From: Clostridiaceae bacterium JG1575 | Lineage (GTDB): Bacteria > Bacillota > Clostridia > Clostridiales > Clostridiaceae | Assembly: GCA_002838815.1 (NCBI GenBank) | Contig: LQGW01000053.1 | Location: forward strand, 33,515 to 97,514 | Reading direction: 5' to 3' | Length of the DNA stretch: 64,000 nucleotides | Shown here: positions 15,985 through 25,317 of the stretch, in pieces | How the letters are laid out: each line of letters starts with the position of its first letter | How positions within the stretch are numbered: position 1 is the stretch's first letter | Notes under the pieces: model-generated | Seen by the model: the letters and a program-made list of their open reading frames with translations, nothing else | What the model was told of the DNA's origin: nothing | Databases searched by the model: none | Made by a program: the position numbers and the translations under genes

Positions 15985-16914
15985 TTATTTTTTTGCGGAT
16001 CCTTCTGAGCCAAGAACCCATTGGATCTTTTCTTCTACGAGGCGCTGCACGTTGCTGCGGGCCTCACCGAGGTATTTTCTTGGATCAAATTCCGCGGGCT
16101 TATCGTGAAAGACCTTGCGGATGGTTCCCGTCATGCAAAGGCGCAGATCGGTGTCCATATTGATCTTGCAGACCGCGAGGGAGGCCGCCTTTCGCAGCAG
16201 GTCCAAAGGAATGCCCCGTGCTCCTTGAATGGCCGCTCCGTTTTCATTGGCCATGGCCACGTAGTGGGGATCGACGCTGGAGGCTCCGTGCAGCACAATG
16301 GGGAATCCGGGCAAAAGCGCTCCGATTTCCTCTAAGATGTCGAATTTTAGATGGGGTTCTCCAGAAAACTTAAAGGCGCCGTGGGAGGTGCCGATGGCGA
16401 TTGCCAGAGAATCGCAACCCGTACGCTGGACAAATTCCTTGGCTTGCAACGGTTCGGTATAGGTGTGGGTGGCGGAAGAAACCTCGTCCTCAACGCCGGC
16501 CAAGACCCCGAGTTCTGCCTCCACGACCACGCCGCGGGCATGGGCGTATTCCACCACTTCCCGGGTCACTCGCACGTTGGTTTCAAAATCCTCGTGGGAG
16601 CCGTCGATCATCACGGAGGTGAATCCGCTATCGATGGCCAGCTGGACCGTCTTGAGGTCCGGACCGTGATCTAGGTGAAGGGCCATGTCCACCCCGGCTT
16701 CCTCGCAGGCGGCTTCCACTAAAGCCTTTAAATAACCCGGGCCCATATAAGTGAGGGCTGAGGAAGAGACTTGCAAAATAACGTGGGATTGCTGGGCCTT
16801 GGCGGCCCGAGCCACGGCCTGTACGATTTCCATATTATTAATGTTGAATGCGCCGATGGCGTACCCGCCTTCATATGCTTTTTGAAACATTTCTTTGGTG
16901 CTGACCAATGCCAT
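15985..16914 (-). CDS. fba: Class II fructose-bisphosphate aldolase
   Basis: A 309-residue zinc-dependent aldolase that cleaves fructose 1,6-bisphosphate to two triose phosphates. Recognisable are the N-terminal GYAIGAFNINNME, the zinc-ligand segment MALHLDHG near residue 80, SVMIDGSH, the IGTSHGAFK loop and the VLHGASS/NMDTDLR phosphate-binding region near the C-terminus. ATG at 16914 gives the canonical MALVSTKEMF start behind AGGTGG. It is expressed alone, away from the main glycolytic operon at 48-56 kb. A TACAAT -10 like hexamer lies at 16984-16989 on the minus strand. Confidence 0.96.
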   Translation of the reverse strand: MALVSTKEMFQKAYEGGYAIGAFNINNMEIVQAVARAAKAQQSHVILQVSSSALTYMGPGYLKALVEAACEEAGVDMALHLDHGPDLKTVQLAIDSGFTSVMIDGSHEDFETNVRVTREVVEYAHARGVVVEAELGVLAGVEDEVSSATHTYTEPLQAKEFVQRTGCDSLAIAIGTSHGAFKFSGEPHLKFDILEEIGALLPGFPIVLHGASSVDPHYVAMANENGAAIQGARGIPLDLLRKAASLAVCKINMDTDLRLCMTGTIRKVFHDKPAEFDPRKYLGEARSNVQRLVEEKIQWVLGSEGSAKK

Positions 16915-17092
16915 AAATAAACTACCACCTTTTCGTTGGGGATGATTTCCAGAAAAAGGGGACATTGCCCCCGCTTCTTTTCTATTGTATCACTAGATGG
17001 GATGGTTTTTGAAGATCCGTTAACGAAACGCCCATGGACCCCAAGGGAGCTCGGGAGAAGGGCGAACAGGTGAGTCCGCTCCGGGCATGGGG

Positions 17093-17098
17093 TATAAT
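17093..17098 (+). promoter_or_regulatory. -10 element of the nucleoside kinase operon
   Basis: Perfect TATAAT 31 bases before the ATG at 17130; the -35 is weak. Confidence 0.55.
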
Positions 17099-17129
17099 AC
17101 AATGGACGGACGAAAAAGGAGGATGGGAC

Positions 17130-18713
17130 ATGACGTATCGTGACTTTTTAAAAGAAAAGGGCAAAGGCCCGATGCCCATGCTGGTTCGCGTGGGCGAAGA
17201 ATATTTGGAACTGACCCAAGAGATGAGAAGCGAAGCCTTCGAAGTGATCTCCACGGATCAAAGTGCAGGCAATCGGGTCTATGAGCGCACCCTTTGTTTT
17301 CTTTTGGTGCGGGCCCTTTATTCTCTGGATCAGAAGGCTCGGGTGCATATTGAGCACTCCATTTCCCGCGGTCTTTTTTGTGAACTTCATGGCCTGGAGG
17401 CGAATGAAGAAACCCTGGGTCAGATTAAAAATAAGATGCACGAGCTGGTTTTGAAGAATCATCCCATTCGCCCCAAATGCCTCTCCAAGCGCGAAGCCAT
17501 GGCCGTCTTCGGGGCACAGGGCCAGGACGAAATCGTGACGCTGCTTGCCCATGCAAAGGTGGAGGAAGTAAAGGCCTATGAATTGGCGGGCCTTGTGGGA
17601 TATTTTTATGGTCCCTTGGCGGCGCAGACGGCGGATGTCCCGCTCTTTGATCTTGTGGGGTTTGGCTCCGGGTTTGTGTTGATGTACCCGTCGCTTTCCA
17701 TACCAGATCGCGTCCCGCGCTTTTCACCTCAAGAAAAGCTCTATGAAATCTTTCGCGAGACCGGGGAGTGGGACCGCATTCTTGGCGTCTCCACCGTGGG
17801 AGCGCTCAATGAAGTGATTGATGAGGGCGGCGGCAAGAGAATCATGGCCGTTGCGGAAGCTTTGCATGAGAAAAAAGTGGCGGAGATTGCCGATGCCATA
17901 AAAAAACGGGGGGACGTTCGGGTTGTCTTAATGGCCGGTCCTTCCTCTGCAGGAAAAACCACCTCATCCAAGCGCTTGGCCGTGCAGCTTATGGTCAACG
18001 GCCTAAGGCCCTTCCCCATTGAGATGGACAATTATTTCGTGGACCGGGACAAAACCCCCTTGGGCCCTGACGGTACCTTTGATTTTGAATCCCTTCATGC
18101 CATCAATTTGGAACGCTTCAATGAGGACATCAAAAGGCTCATGGCGGGAGAGACCGTGACGCCGCCCATTTTTGATTTTCAAAGCGGGTTATCGGTTCCC
18201 GGGCGCGAGGTCATCACCATTCCTAAGGACGGCATCATCATCCTTGAGGGCATCCATGGCCTAAACCCCGAGCTGCTTTGCGCCATCCCAGAGCGAAATA
18301 AGTTCAAGATTTACATCAGCGCCTTGACCCAGCTCAATATGGACGATCACAACCGCATCTCCACCACCGATGTGCGAAAGCTCCGGCGCATCGTGCGGGA
18401 TCACCGAAAACGCGGTTGGAAGCCCGAGGAAACTCTGGCGCTGTTCAATAAAGTCATGCAAGGGGAGAAAAAGAACATCTTCCCTTATCAAGAGCAGGCC
18501 GACATGATGCTCAATACCACCTTGGTCTATGAATTGGCCGTGCTTAAAAAGCATGCACTTCCACTGCTTTTGGACATCCCAAGAACCTCGCCGGTCCGAT
18601 TTGAAGCGGATCGTCTGATTACTCTCCTGCGCTTTGTCCGGGAGCTGCCCGATGAGGCGGTGCTCTCCAACTCTATTTTGCGTGAATTCATAGGAGGAAG
18701 TTTTTTCGATTGA
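17130..18713 (+). CDS. Uridine kinase-like nucleoside kinase with N-terminal TGS/ThrRS-like region
   Basis: A 527-residue fusion. The N-terminal half resembles the TGS and second additional domain of threonyl-tRNA synthetase, as in the long nucleoside kinases of Clostridia. The C-terminal half is a phosphoribulokinase/uridine-kinase domain: P-loop GPSSAGKTTSSKRLA near residue 271, then IEMDNYFVDRDKTP with the substrate Asp, and LEGIHGLNP. It probably phosphorylates uridine or another nucleoside and would act downstream of the nucleoside-type ABC importer at 38-43 kb (inference). ATG 17130 follows AAAGGAGGATGG. Its stop overlaps the sdaAB start. Confidence 0.88.
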   Translation: MTYRDFLKEKGKGPMPMLVRVGEEYLELTQEMRSEAFEVISTDQSAGNRVYERTLCFLLVRALYSLDQKARVHIEHSISRGLFCELHGLEANEETLGQIKNKMHELVLKNHPIRPKCLSKREAMAVFGAQGQDEIVTLLAHAKVEEVKAYELAGLVGYFYGPLAAQTADVPLFDLVGFGSGFVLMYPSLSIPDRVPRFSPQEKLYEIFRETGEWDRILGVSTVGALNEVIDEGGGKRIMAVAEALHEKKVAEIADAIKKRGDVRVVLMAGPSSAGKTTSSKRLAVQLMVNGLRPFPIEMDNYFVDRDKTPLGPDGTFDFESLHAINLERFNEDIKRLMAGETVTPPIFDFQSGLSVPGREVITIPKDGIIILEGIHGLNPELLCAIPERNKFKIYISALTQLNMDDHNRISTTDVRKLRRIVRDHRKRGWKPEETLALFNKVMQGEKKNIFPYQEQADMMLNTTLVYELAVLKKHALPLLLDIPRTSPVRFEADRLITLLRFVRELPDEAVLSNSILREFIGGSFFD

Positions 18714-19387
18714 AGACGTATTTATTATCCGACATCATCGGGCCCACCATGATCGGACCGTCAAGTTCTCATACGGCGGGGGCCGTGAAATTGGGCCAAG
18801 TGGCCCGTGCTTTGGTTTTGGGCGATGTGGCCCGGGTGGAGTTTCTATTGCATGGATCCTTTGCCATGACCTATCGCGGCCACGGAACGGATCGAGCGCT
18901 CCTAGCAGGACTTATGGGCATGACGCCCTCTTCTGGAGACATTAAAAATGCTCTGGAAATCGCAACGGAGCGAGGGATCGAGTATCATTTCATCCCCACG
19001 GACTTAGGGGATGTGCATCCCAATACCGTGCGCATCGTCATCACGCGCCATGATGGGGTCAAGCGCAGCGTTACGGGCTGCTCCGTGGGCGGCGGCAACA
19101 TCCGCATCACCGCCCTCAATGAAGACGAAGTGGACTTCACCGGGGATTATCCGACCCTCCTCATCAAATACACGGATGTGCCGGGGATGATCGCCACGGT
19201 GACTAAGGCCCTGGCGGAGTGTCGGATCAATATTGCCTTTATGCGGGTGTTCCGTTCCTCCAAGGGGCGAACCGCCACCATGGTCTTCGAAACCGATGAA
19301 AGCGTTCCGGATGAAGTGGTGGAGCGCCTGCGCCACCTAAGTGGGGTCCATTTGGTTATTTTCTTAAAGCTCATGGAGGTGCAATAG
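18710..19387 (+). CDS. sdaAB: L-serine dehydratase, iron-sulfur-dependent, beta subunit
   Basis: A 225-residue beta subunit of the two-subunit [4Fe-4S] serine dehydratase, which deaminates L-serine to pyruvate and ammonia. The N-terminal segment SDIIGPTMIGPSSSHTAGA is the family signature, and a C-terminal ACT domain (YTDVPGMIATVTKAL onward, from about residue 150) may bind serine. It starts at TTG overlapping the kinase stop (TTGA), behind AGGAGG, and is 2 bases from the alpha-subunit gene. Confidence 0.95.
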   Translation: MKTYLLSDIIGPTMIGPSSSHTAGAVKLGQVARALVLGDVARVEFLLHGSFAMTYRGHGTDRALLAGLMGMTPSSGDIKNALEIATERGIEYHFIPTDLGDVHPNTVRIVITRHDGVKRSVTGCSVGGGNIRITALNEDEVDFTGDYPTLLIKYTDVPGMIATVTKALAECRINIAFMRVFRSSKGRTATMVFETDESVPDEVVERLRHLSGVHLVIFLKLMEVQ

Positions 19388-19389
19388 CG

Positions 19390-20349
19390 ATGTTTCCGCG
19401 TACCGCAAAAGAAGTGGCCCAAATGGCCGAAGAACAACACACACATCTTGGAACGTTTGCCATCCGCCATGAGTCGGAAGAAACGGGAGCGTCTGAAGAG
19501 GCGGTGCGCGCCGCCTTGGCCGAGCAGATCCGCATCATGAAGGTTTCAGCGACCGAAGGACGCCGGCGGCTGGTCTTTTCCCTGTCGGGACTCATTGGGG
19601 GGGACTCGACGAAGGTGTCTGCTTACGCCAAGCGGGGCACCGCCATCTCCGGCGAAGTGATGGTGGACGCGGTGGCTTACGCCATGAGCTCCTCTGAAGT
19701 CAACGCCTCCATGGGCCGTATTGTGGCGGCGCCCACGGCCGGCGCCTGCGGTATTTTGCCGGCCGTGCTCAAGACGTTTTCGGATCGCCGGGGGACGTCG
19801 GAGGAGGAGCTTGTGGATGCCTTGGCGGTGGCGGGGGCCATGGGGATCATCATCGGGCAAAACGCCACCATTTCCGGAGCCGAGGGGGGGTGCCAGGCGG
19901 AGACGGGAGCGGCGGCCGCCATGGCGGCTGGCGCCGCCGTCCATCTGCTGGGCGGTACGCCCAGTCAGTGCCTAGACTCGGGAGCCATTGTCTTGATGAA
20001 TATGCTGGGCCTGGTGTGCGACCCTGTGGCCGGGCTGGTTGAGATCCCGTGCGTTTATCGAAACGCTCAAGGGGCCGTGAACGCACTGACCACCGCTGAT
20101 ATGGTGATGGCCGGAGTGCGCTCGCGCATTCCCTTTGACGAGGCGGTGACGGCCATGTATGAAGTCGGCCGCTCTCTCTCCGAGGCGCTTCGCGAAACAG
20201 GAATCGGCGGCATTGCCGGAACCCCTACGGGGCAGCGACTCAAGCGTCAGGTCTTTGGGGATGCGCCCATCACAGAAGTCCATAAAGACTACAAGCAGCC
20301 CCGAGAAGAGGAGGAGTCCTCGGGGACTGGCTTTGAAAAAGGGTTGTAG
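19390..20349 (+). CDS. sdaAA: L-serine dehydratase, iron-sulfur-dependent, alpha subunit
   Basis: A 319-residue catalytic subunit. The cluster and active-site Cys segments are visible: APTAGACGILPAVL, SGAEGGCQAETG and LVCDPVAGLVEIPC, matching the cysteines that bind the labile [4Fe-4S] cluster. The enzyme is oxygen-sensitive, which fits an anaerobic amino-acid-fermenting host. It forms an operon with sdaAB and ends at a perfect terminator. Confidence 0.96.
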   Translation: MFPRTAKEVAQMAEEQHTHLGTFAIRHESEETGASEEAVRAALAEQIRIMKVSATEGRRRLVFSLSGLIGGDSTKVSAYAKRGTAISGEVMVDAVAYAMSSSEVNASMGRIVAAPTAGACGILPAVLKTFSDRRGTSEEELVDALAVAGAMGIIIGQNATISGAEGGCQAETGAAAAMAAGAAVHLLGGTPSQCLDSGAIVLMNMLGLVCDPVAGLVEIPCVYRNAQGAVNALTTADMVMAGVRSRIPFDEAVTAMYEVGRSLSEALRETGIGGIAGTPTGQRLKRQVFGDAPITEVHKDYKQPREEEESSGTGFEKGL

Positions 20350-20370
20350 TGCAACTGCGCCAAAGGATCA

Positions 20371-20426
20371 GCCCCTGAACGCTTCAAAAAACCTTTGGTT
20401 CTTTTGAAGCGTTCAGGGGCTTTTTA
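20371..20426 (+). terminator. Terminator after sdaAA
   Basis: A 19-bp perfect stem (GCCCCTGAACGCTTCAAAA and its complement) followed by TTTTTAA. It lies between the convergent sdaAA and pssA genes. Confidence 0.9.
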
Positions 20427-20465
20427 ATTGGTATAAGGGGGGGCGCCTCAAGGCGAGGGGAGTCG

Positions 20466-21002
20466 TCAGCGTTTTTTAAAATGAACGCTGCTGACCATGA
20501 GCCAGCCCAAAAAGACGGCCAAGGCCATGAGGAAAAAGACGTAATAGGGTCCCGGGGCTTGATTGATGATGGCAAAAATCGTCAAGGTGGGGCCGGCGAT
20601 GGTGATGGGAACCCCGGTGAAGGTTCCGTCAAAGACTACGGAATTGTAGCGGGCCAGACGGAAGGTGCCGCAAAGGCAGAATACCACGATGATGAGGTAC
20701 CCCAAAAAGCCGAATCGGTCAAAATGGTGCATTTGATAAACCAAAATAGCAGGAGCCACCCCGAAGGACACATTGTCGGCCAAAGAATCCAATTCCCGGC
20801 CCAAGGTGGACTCTGCGCCGATCATTCGTGCGATGCGCCCGTCGTAGCGATCCACGATGCCGGCTGCAAGAATGAAGAGTCCGGCATTGAGGTAATGGCC
20901 TCGGATGGTATCGAGGATCGCCAAAATACCCAAGGCCAGATTCAAAAAGGTGAAGCCATTGGGGACCATGGATTTTTTAAAAGGGTTTCGTTTAATAGCC
21001 AT
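20466..21002 (-). CDS. pssA: CDP-diacylglycerol-serine O-phosphatidyltransferase
   Basis: A 178-residue integral membrane enzyme that makes phosphatidylserine from CDP-diacylglycerol and serine. The CDP-alcohol phosphotransferase motif (D-G-x2-A-R-x8-G-x3-D-x3-D) is complete in YDGRIARMIGAESTLGRELD followed by SLAD. The N-terminal PNGFTFLNLALGILAI is typical of PssA, and five to six hydrophobic segments follow. ATG at 21002 follows AAAGGAGATG. Other CDP-alcohol transferases are less likely because of the PNxxTxxN start. Confidence 0.9.
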   Translation of the reverse strand: MAIKRNPFKKSMVPNGFTFLNLALGILAILDTIRGHYLNAGLFILAAGIVDRYDGRIARMIGAESTLGRELDSLADNVSFGVAPAILVYQMHHFDRFGFLGYLIIVVFCLCGTFRLARYNSVVFDGTFTGVPITIAGPTLTIFAIINQAPGPYYVFFLMALAVFLGWLMVSSVHFKKR

Positions 21003-21365
21003 AAAGCATCTCCTTTGGCCCCATTGTAGCAAAAAGCCGCCTTGGCGTCACCTCTTTCACGCCTCATGGCAAAGCCCCGCACCTTCTTGAAGAGGCTTGA
21101 AGATATGCGAGGCAAAAGCGCCCAAGCATTCGCCCCAGGCAGGAACGGTCGTAAAGAACGTCTCTTCCTCATGGGGCGGGCGAGAAGGGGTGGGGCGCAG
21201 TGACTTTTGTTTTTGGGCTCCCAGAGGCAAGGCATCCCCTGGCCTCTTCTTGCTTGGGCCTAAAGGGTCTGCCGATCCCGGGAAACATGGTGTAGAATAG
21301 GGAGAGGATGAAGCCTCCAGGATGAACCATCGGGGGCGGTCCTCAGACCTGGCTTAGGAGAATGG
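21003..21365. other. 363-base intergenic region
   Basis: No convincing gene. A TAGAAT -10-like hexamer with a TG extension (about 21291-21298) precedes the lipid-kinase gene. Several GC-rich inverted repeats are present without T-runs. Confidence 0.5.
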
Positions 21366-22262
21366 ATGATGAAACGAGTCTTATTTTTTTATAACCCCGG
21401 ATCCGGGGATGGCCGCATCAAGCAGCAACTGGATGCAGTCCATAGTCTTTATCAGAGGTATGGTTACGTGGTGGATGTGCGCCGTTTGGATGATTCCTTG
21501 CGCTCCTTGCCTCAGTTTACGGAGCCTGAAGGGTTTTACGATCACGTCTTGGTGGCTGGCGGCGACGGAACAGCGCAAACAATGGTTCAGCAGATGAAAG
21601 ATCATGGCTGGTCGGTGCCCTTGGGCATTCTCCCCATGGGCACGGCCAATGATTACGCCACCTATATCGGCATGCCCCAGGATTTGGAAGAGGGCCTGCG
21701 CCAGATCCTGACGTTGCCCGCGCAGGAAATGGACTTGGGACACGCCAACAACTCCGTATTCATCAATGTCTTTTCCTGTGGGTATTTTGTGGATATTTCC
21801 CAGAAAACCGACAAAGATCTGAAAAACAGCATCGGCTGGCTGGCGTATTTTCTAAAGTCCATCGAAAAAATCCGAGATCTTCGGCCCAATCACGTGCGCC
21901 TAAAGTCCAAAGAATTCTCTTACGAAGGGGATATGCTGATGCTTTTGGTGTTTAATGGCAACAGCGCCGGGGGCATGAAGGTGGCCTTAAAATCCCGCGG
22001 CAACGACGGGGTGTTGGACGTTCTGATGCTCAAAGGAGGCAATTGGACGGAGTCGGTTCCCGCGGTGGTGCGTCTATTGCGCGGAGATATGACCGTGCTC
22101 AACGATCCGGCGCTGGTGTGGTTTCAGACGGATCACTTGGTGGTCGAAGCCGCCTCGGAGGTCCCGACGGACATCGACGGCGAAAAGGGGCCCTCCTTCC
22201 CGGTGGATATTCGTTGTGAGCGCGCAGGAATGCAAGTGCTGGGCGTTCGGGGAACGCTTTGA
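21366..22262 (+). CDS. Diacylglycerol kinase-like lipid kinase (YegS/BmrU/DgkB family)
   Basis: A 298-residue cytoplasmic lipid kinase. The catalytic domain shows FFYNPGSGDGRIKQ near the start, the nucleotide loop VAGGDGTAQTM near residue 60 and LGILPMGTANDYA near residue 88. The C-terminal domain is the beta-sandwich typical of DgkB/YegS. It would phosphorylate diacylglycerol or a related lipid, and the substrate is not resolved. Two adjacent ATG codons follow TTAGGAG. The stop overlaps the MFS gene start (TGATG). Confidence 0.9.
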   Translation: MMKRVLFFYNPGSGDGRIKQQLDAVHSLYQRYGYVVDVRRLDDSLRSLPQFTEPEGFYDHVLVAGGDGTAQTMVQQMKDHGWSVPLGILPMGTANDYATYIGMPQDLEEGLRQILTLPAQEMDLGHANNSVFINVFSCGYFVDISQKTDKDLKNSIGWLAYFLKSIEKIRDLRPNHVRLKSKEFSYEGDMLMLLVFNGNSAGGMKVALKSRGNDGVLDVLMLKGGNWTESVPAVVRLLRGDMTVLNDPALVWFQTDHLVVEAASEVPTDIDGEKGPSFPVDIRCERAGMQVLGVRGTL

Positions 22263-23464
22263 TGACGCAAAAACGTTCCATGACGCTGCGCTATTCGCTC
22301 TTGCAGGCGCTTTTTTGGATGATGTTCGGCGTCGTGGTGGCCTTTGGGACGCTCTATCTTTTGTCTCGAGGATTTGGGGAGGCACAAATTGGCGGTCTCA
22401 TGGCCTTGGCCAATATTTTGGGCGCACTCCTTCAGCCGATCTTGGGCAGTTTCTCCGATCGCACCGAACGCTTCAGCCTCAGTCAACTTTTGGCGGGACT
22501 GGCGTTTCTAAGCCTTATTTGCGCAGTTTCTTTGCCTTTTTGTGCTGGGCTTATCACGGCGGTCTTGTATGTTTTATTGATTTCCTTAGCCTACCTCATG
22601 ATGCCCCTGGTGAATGCTTTAGGAATGTATTTCGTCAATCGCGGTCACGCGTGTGATTATGGGATTGCTCGGGGGATCGGCTCGCTGTTTTTTGCCCTGA
22701 TGTCCAACGTTCTGGGGTATGCGATTGTTCGCTACGGCGCACAGTTTTTGCCCTTTGTCTGCGGCGGCTTTTTGACGCTGATTCTGCTCTTTGCCCTTTT
22801 GACGCCCACTCAGCCGTCCAGCCTGGAACCCCTCGAGATCCTGGAGGAGCCCGTTGCCCTCGCCTCGACTTCGCTGCGAGACATGGCCAAGCGCTACCCG
22901 GGCTTTTTGTGGGTGCTCCTAGGGGTGCTTCTTATTTTTTCCTTCCACAACCTCTCCAACACCTACCTGATCCAGATTGTTCGGCGCTTGGGGGGGAATG
23001 AGGAAGCCATGGGGCGGATCTTGAGTCTCGCGGCCCTCTTGGAGTTGCCCGCCATGCTGACCTTCACGATCTACGCACGACGCTGCGGCGCTCAAAAGGT
23101 CATGGCCCTTTCGGGGGTTTTTTGGATCGTGAAGGCATCGGCCTATGTCCTGGCGCAAAGCATGGGGGCTCTCTATGGCGCCCAAATCTTTCAAGGGCTT
23201 TCCTTTGCCCCCTTTATGCCGGCGTTGGTCTATTTTAGCAACGCCACCATGCGGGGCAAAGACCAGGTCAAAGGACAGGCATTGATGACCACCGCCAACA
23301 CCTTAGGCGGGGTTTTTGGCAATCTCTTTGGGGGCTTGCTCTTAGCACAAGCTGGGGTGGCCCCCATGCTGGGATCCGGTTTGGCCATGGCGGCCCTTGG
23401 GGCGCTAAGTCTTTGGTTTGGCCTTTGGCGCCAAAAAACAGCGACCGTACAAAGGGCAGCCTAA
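22262..23464 (+). CDS. MFS transporter
   Basis: A 400-residue protein with about twelve hydrophobic segments and the MFS loop motif after helix 2 (LGSFSDRTERFSLSQ, a G-x3-D-R-x-x-R type sequence). The layout resembles the oligosaccharide or nucleoside:H+ symporter group, which lacks the drug-efflux motif C. The substrate is not identifiable. It overlaps the lipid-kinase gene by one base and is probably co-expressed with it. Confidence 0.85.
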   Translation: MTQKRSMTLRYSLLQALFWMMFGVVVAFGTLYLLSRGFGEAQIGGLMALANILGALLQPILGSFSDRTERFSLSQLLAGLAFLSLICAVSLPFCAGLITAVLYVLLISLAYLMMPLVNALGMYFVNRGHACDYGIARGIGSLFFALMSNVLGYAIVRYGAQFLPFVCGGFLTLILLFALLTPTQPSSLEPLEILEEPVALASTSLRDMAKRYPGFLWVLLGVLLIFSFHNLSNTYLIQIVRRLGGNEEAMGRILSLAALLELPAMLTFTIYARRCGAQKVMALSGVFWIVKASAYVLAQSMGALYGAQIFQGLSFAPFMPALVYFSNATMRGKDQVKGQALMTTANTLGGVFGNLFGGLLLAQAGVAPMLGSGLAMAALGALSLWFGLWRQKTATVQRAA

Positions 23465-23504
23465 GTCAGTAAAGGCGCCGTGCGTTTCCAAAGGAGGGGG
23501 ACCC

Positions 23505-24557
23505 ATGAGGAAAGATCATGAACCAGAAAGAAATCAGGGGAACCCAAAGAACCCTGGCGAGCAGCAAAAGCTTTATTCCCTCTTAAACGCCATGGGCTTA
23601 AAAGTTTTTGGCGTCACCACGAAGGAAGCCGTTTTAGCTCATGCAGCCTACTATAAAGAACGGCCGACGGATCAGAAAACCGAATTCGAAGCGTCCAGCG
23701 GAGATTTGGCCAAGGATCTTCAAGCGGTGGTCCCAGACGGGTCCAAGATTCTCAGCATTGCGTTTCCCTACGCTCACGATCTGAATTGGGAGGAGAGTCA
23801 CTTCAGCATTTACGCCCGAAGCCTCGATTATCATGAAGTGCTCACCGCTTACTTGGCGCGCATCGCGCAATGGATCACGGACGAAGGATATTGCGCGCAG
23901 ACCTTCCGAGATTCAAATCCTTTGCCCGAGCGCCTCATCGCTTGCCTGGCCGGGGTGGGCTATGTGGGGCGCAACAACACCCTCATCACAAAAGACTATG
24001 GAAGCTTTGTCTTTTTGGGAGAGGTGGTGACCGATTATCCGCTGCGTCCCTCGAGCGTCGGTAGGCTTCCAGGCGATCACAGCCTCTGTGGCTCCTGCCG
24101 AGCTTGTCAAAAAGCCTGCCCTGCGGGCATCTTGATCGATGGCTTCACCGATTCCTCCCGCTGCTTATCTTACGTGAGTCAAAAAAAGGAGCTGGCGGAA
24201 GAGGAGATTCAAAAGCTCCAGGGGCGGCTCTTTGGTTGTGATACCTGTCTTAGGGTCTGCCCCAAAAACCAGGGCCGCTCAGGTACGGGTCTCCCGGAAT
24301 TTCAAGTGTTGGAATACATGGCACATCCGGATCTTTTAGAGCTGGCCCAACTGTCCCGAGCGACGTTTCGCGAAAAGTACGCCATCACCTCGGCGGGCTG
24401 GCGCGGCAAAACCGTCCTGGCGCGCAACGCCCTCATTGCCTTGTCGGCAACCGGAAAGTTGCCCGAGGATCTGAGGTTTTCATCCCCCGTCTTGCAGCGG
24501 GAATATGATAAGATTAAGAAGTTGTCCAAGGAAAAAACGAAGGGTCGCTCCCGGTGA
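23505..24557 (+). CDS. queG: Epoxyqueuosine reductase (QueG-like)
   Basis: A 350-residue cobalamin and iron-sulfur protein expected to reduce epoxyqueuosine to queuosine in tRNA. The DUF1730-type region has RDSNPLPERLIACLAGVGYVGRNN, with the conserved catalytic Asp at the start, and SFVFLGEVVTD. Two [4Fe-4S] motifs follow: CGSCRACQKACP and CDTCLRVCP. A C-terminal HEAT-like tail is short. ATG at 23505 has a strong AGGAGGGGG site; the frame extends upstream into the MFS gene without a better start. Family members of this length are common in Clostridia. Confidence 0.88.
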   Translation: MRKDHEPERNQGNPKNPGEQQKLYSLLNAMGLKVFGVTTKEAVLAHAAYYKERPTDQKTEFEASSGDLAKDLQAVVPDGSKILSIAFPYAHDLNWEESHFSIYARSLDYHEVLTAYLARIAQWITDEGYCAQTFRDSNPLPERLIACLAGVGYVGRNNTLITKDYGSFVFLGEVVTDYPLRPSSVGRLPGDHSLCGSCRACQKACPAGILIDGFTDSSRCLSYVSQKKELAEEEIQKLQGRLFGCDTCLRVCPKNQGRSGTGLPEFQVLEYMAHPDLLELAQLSRATFREKYAITSAGWRGKTVLARNALIALSATGKLPEDLRFSSPVLQREYDKIKKLSKEKTKGRSR

Positions 24558-24597
24558 GGCGGCGGTCCTGGTCGAAGAGAGAAGAAGGAGGATTCCC

Positions 24598-25317
24598 ATG
24601 AAACTCATGGATCTTTTGATTCGGCTGCCTCAGCCGCTTCAAACCAAACTGGCCCAGCTGTATTTGAATCAAGAGCTGAAAAAAAAGGTACGGGTAACCC
24701 TTCGCGGCACCGAACACCTTCGGGAGGTGAAACGTCCTTGCATCTTCGTAGCCAATCATCTGTCCAACATTGATGGGGTGTTGATTTCTCGGCTTTTAAA
24801 AGAGTCCTTTGACCCTTATTTTGTCGCAGGGATCAAGCTTAGCTGCGATCCCTTCACCAACCTCTTCAAAAGCCTTTTAAAAACCATCAACATCAAGCCC
24901 AACAGCGCGGATTTGGAGTCCATGCGCTCCATTCTCAATACCTTAAAGCAAGGCCACTCCATTATGATTTTTCCAGAGGGAACCCGCTCACGCAGCGCCT
25001 CCATGAATGAGGCGAAAAAGGGCATTTTGCTCATGGCTCGGCTCTCCGGGGCTCCCATCGTACCCATCGGACTTATGGGGACGGAAAAAGTCATGCCCAT
25101 TAATGATGCGGGGAAGATGAATGAGGAGCGGCTCTTGAAGGGGGAAGTTACCCTTCAAGTGGGGCCCGCCTTCACCCTATTGCCCAAGGCGCCCGGGGAA
25201 GCCAAGCATGATTATGAGGATCGAGCGCTGCGGGATCTCATGGAACATATTGCGCGTCTCGTGGCGGAACCCTATCGCGGCGTGTACGCCACGGCATCCT
25301 CAAAGGATCGCTCATGA
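24598..25317 (+). CDS. plsC: 1-acyl-sn-glycerol-3-phosphate acyltransferase
   Basis: A 239-residue membrane-associated acyltransferase of phosphatidic acid synthesis. Motif I is NHLSNID (NHx4D) near residue 48, the substrate motif FPEGTRSRSASM is near residue 123, and the PIVPIGLMG strand follows. An N-terminal amphipathic region contacts the membrane. The start has AGGAGGATTCCC. It overlaps nth by four bases (ATGA). Confidence 0.93.
   Translation: MKLMDLLIRLPQPLQTKLAQLYLNQELKKKVRVTLRGTEHLREVKRPCIFVANHLSNIDGVLISRLLKESFDPYFVAGIKLSCDPFTNLFKSLLKTINIKPNSADLESMRSILNTLKQGHSIMIFPEGTRSRSASMNEAKKGILLMARLSGAPIVPIGLMGTEKVMPINDAGKMNEERLLKGEVTLQVGPAFTLLPKAPGEAKHDYEDRALRDLMEHIARLVAEPYRGVYATASSKDRS

Noticed and set aside
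21240..21365. Riboswitch before the lipid-kinase gene
   Set aside because: Inverted repeats exist, but no conserved riboswitch core or terminator was recognisable.
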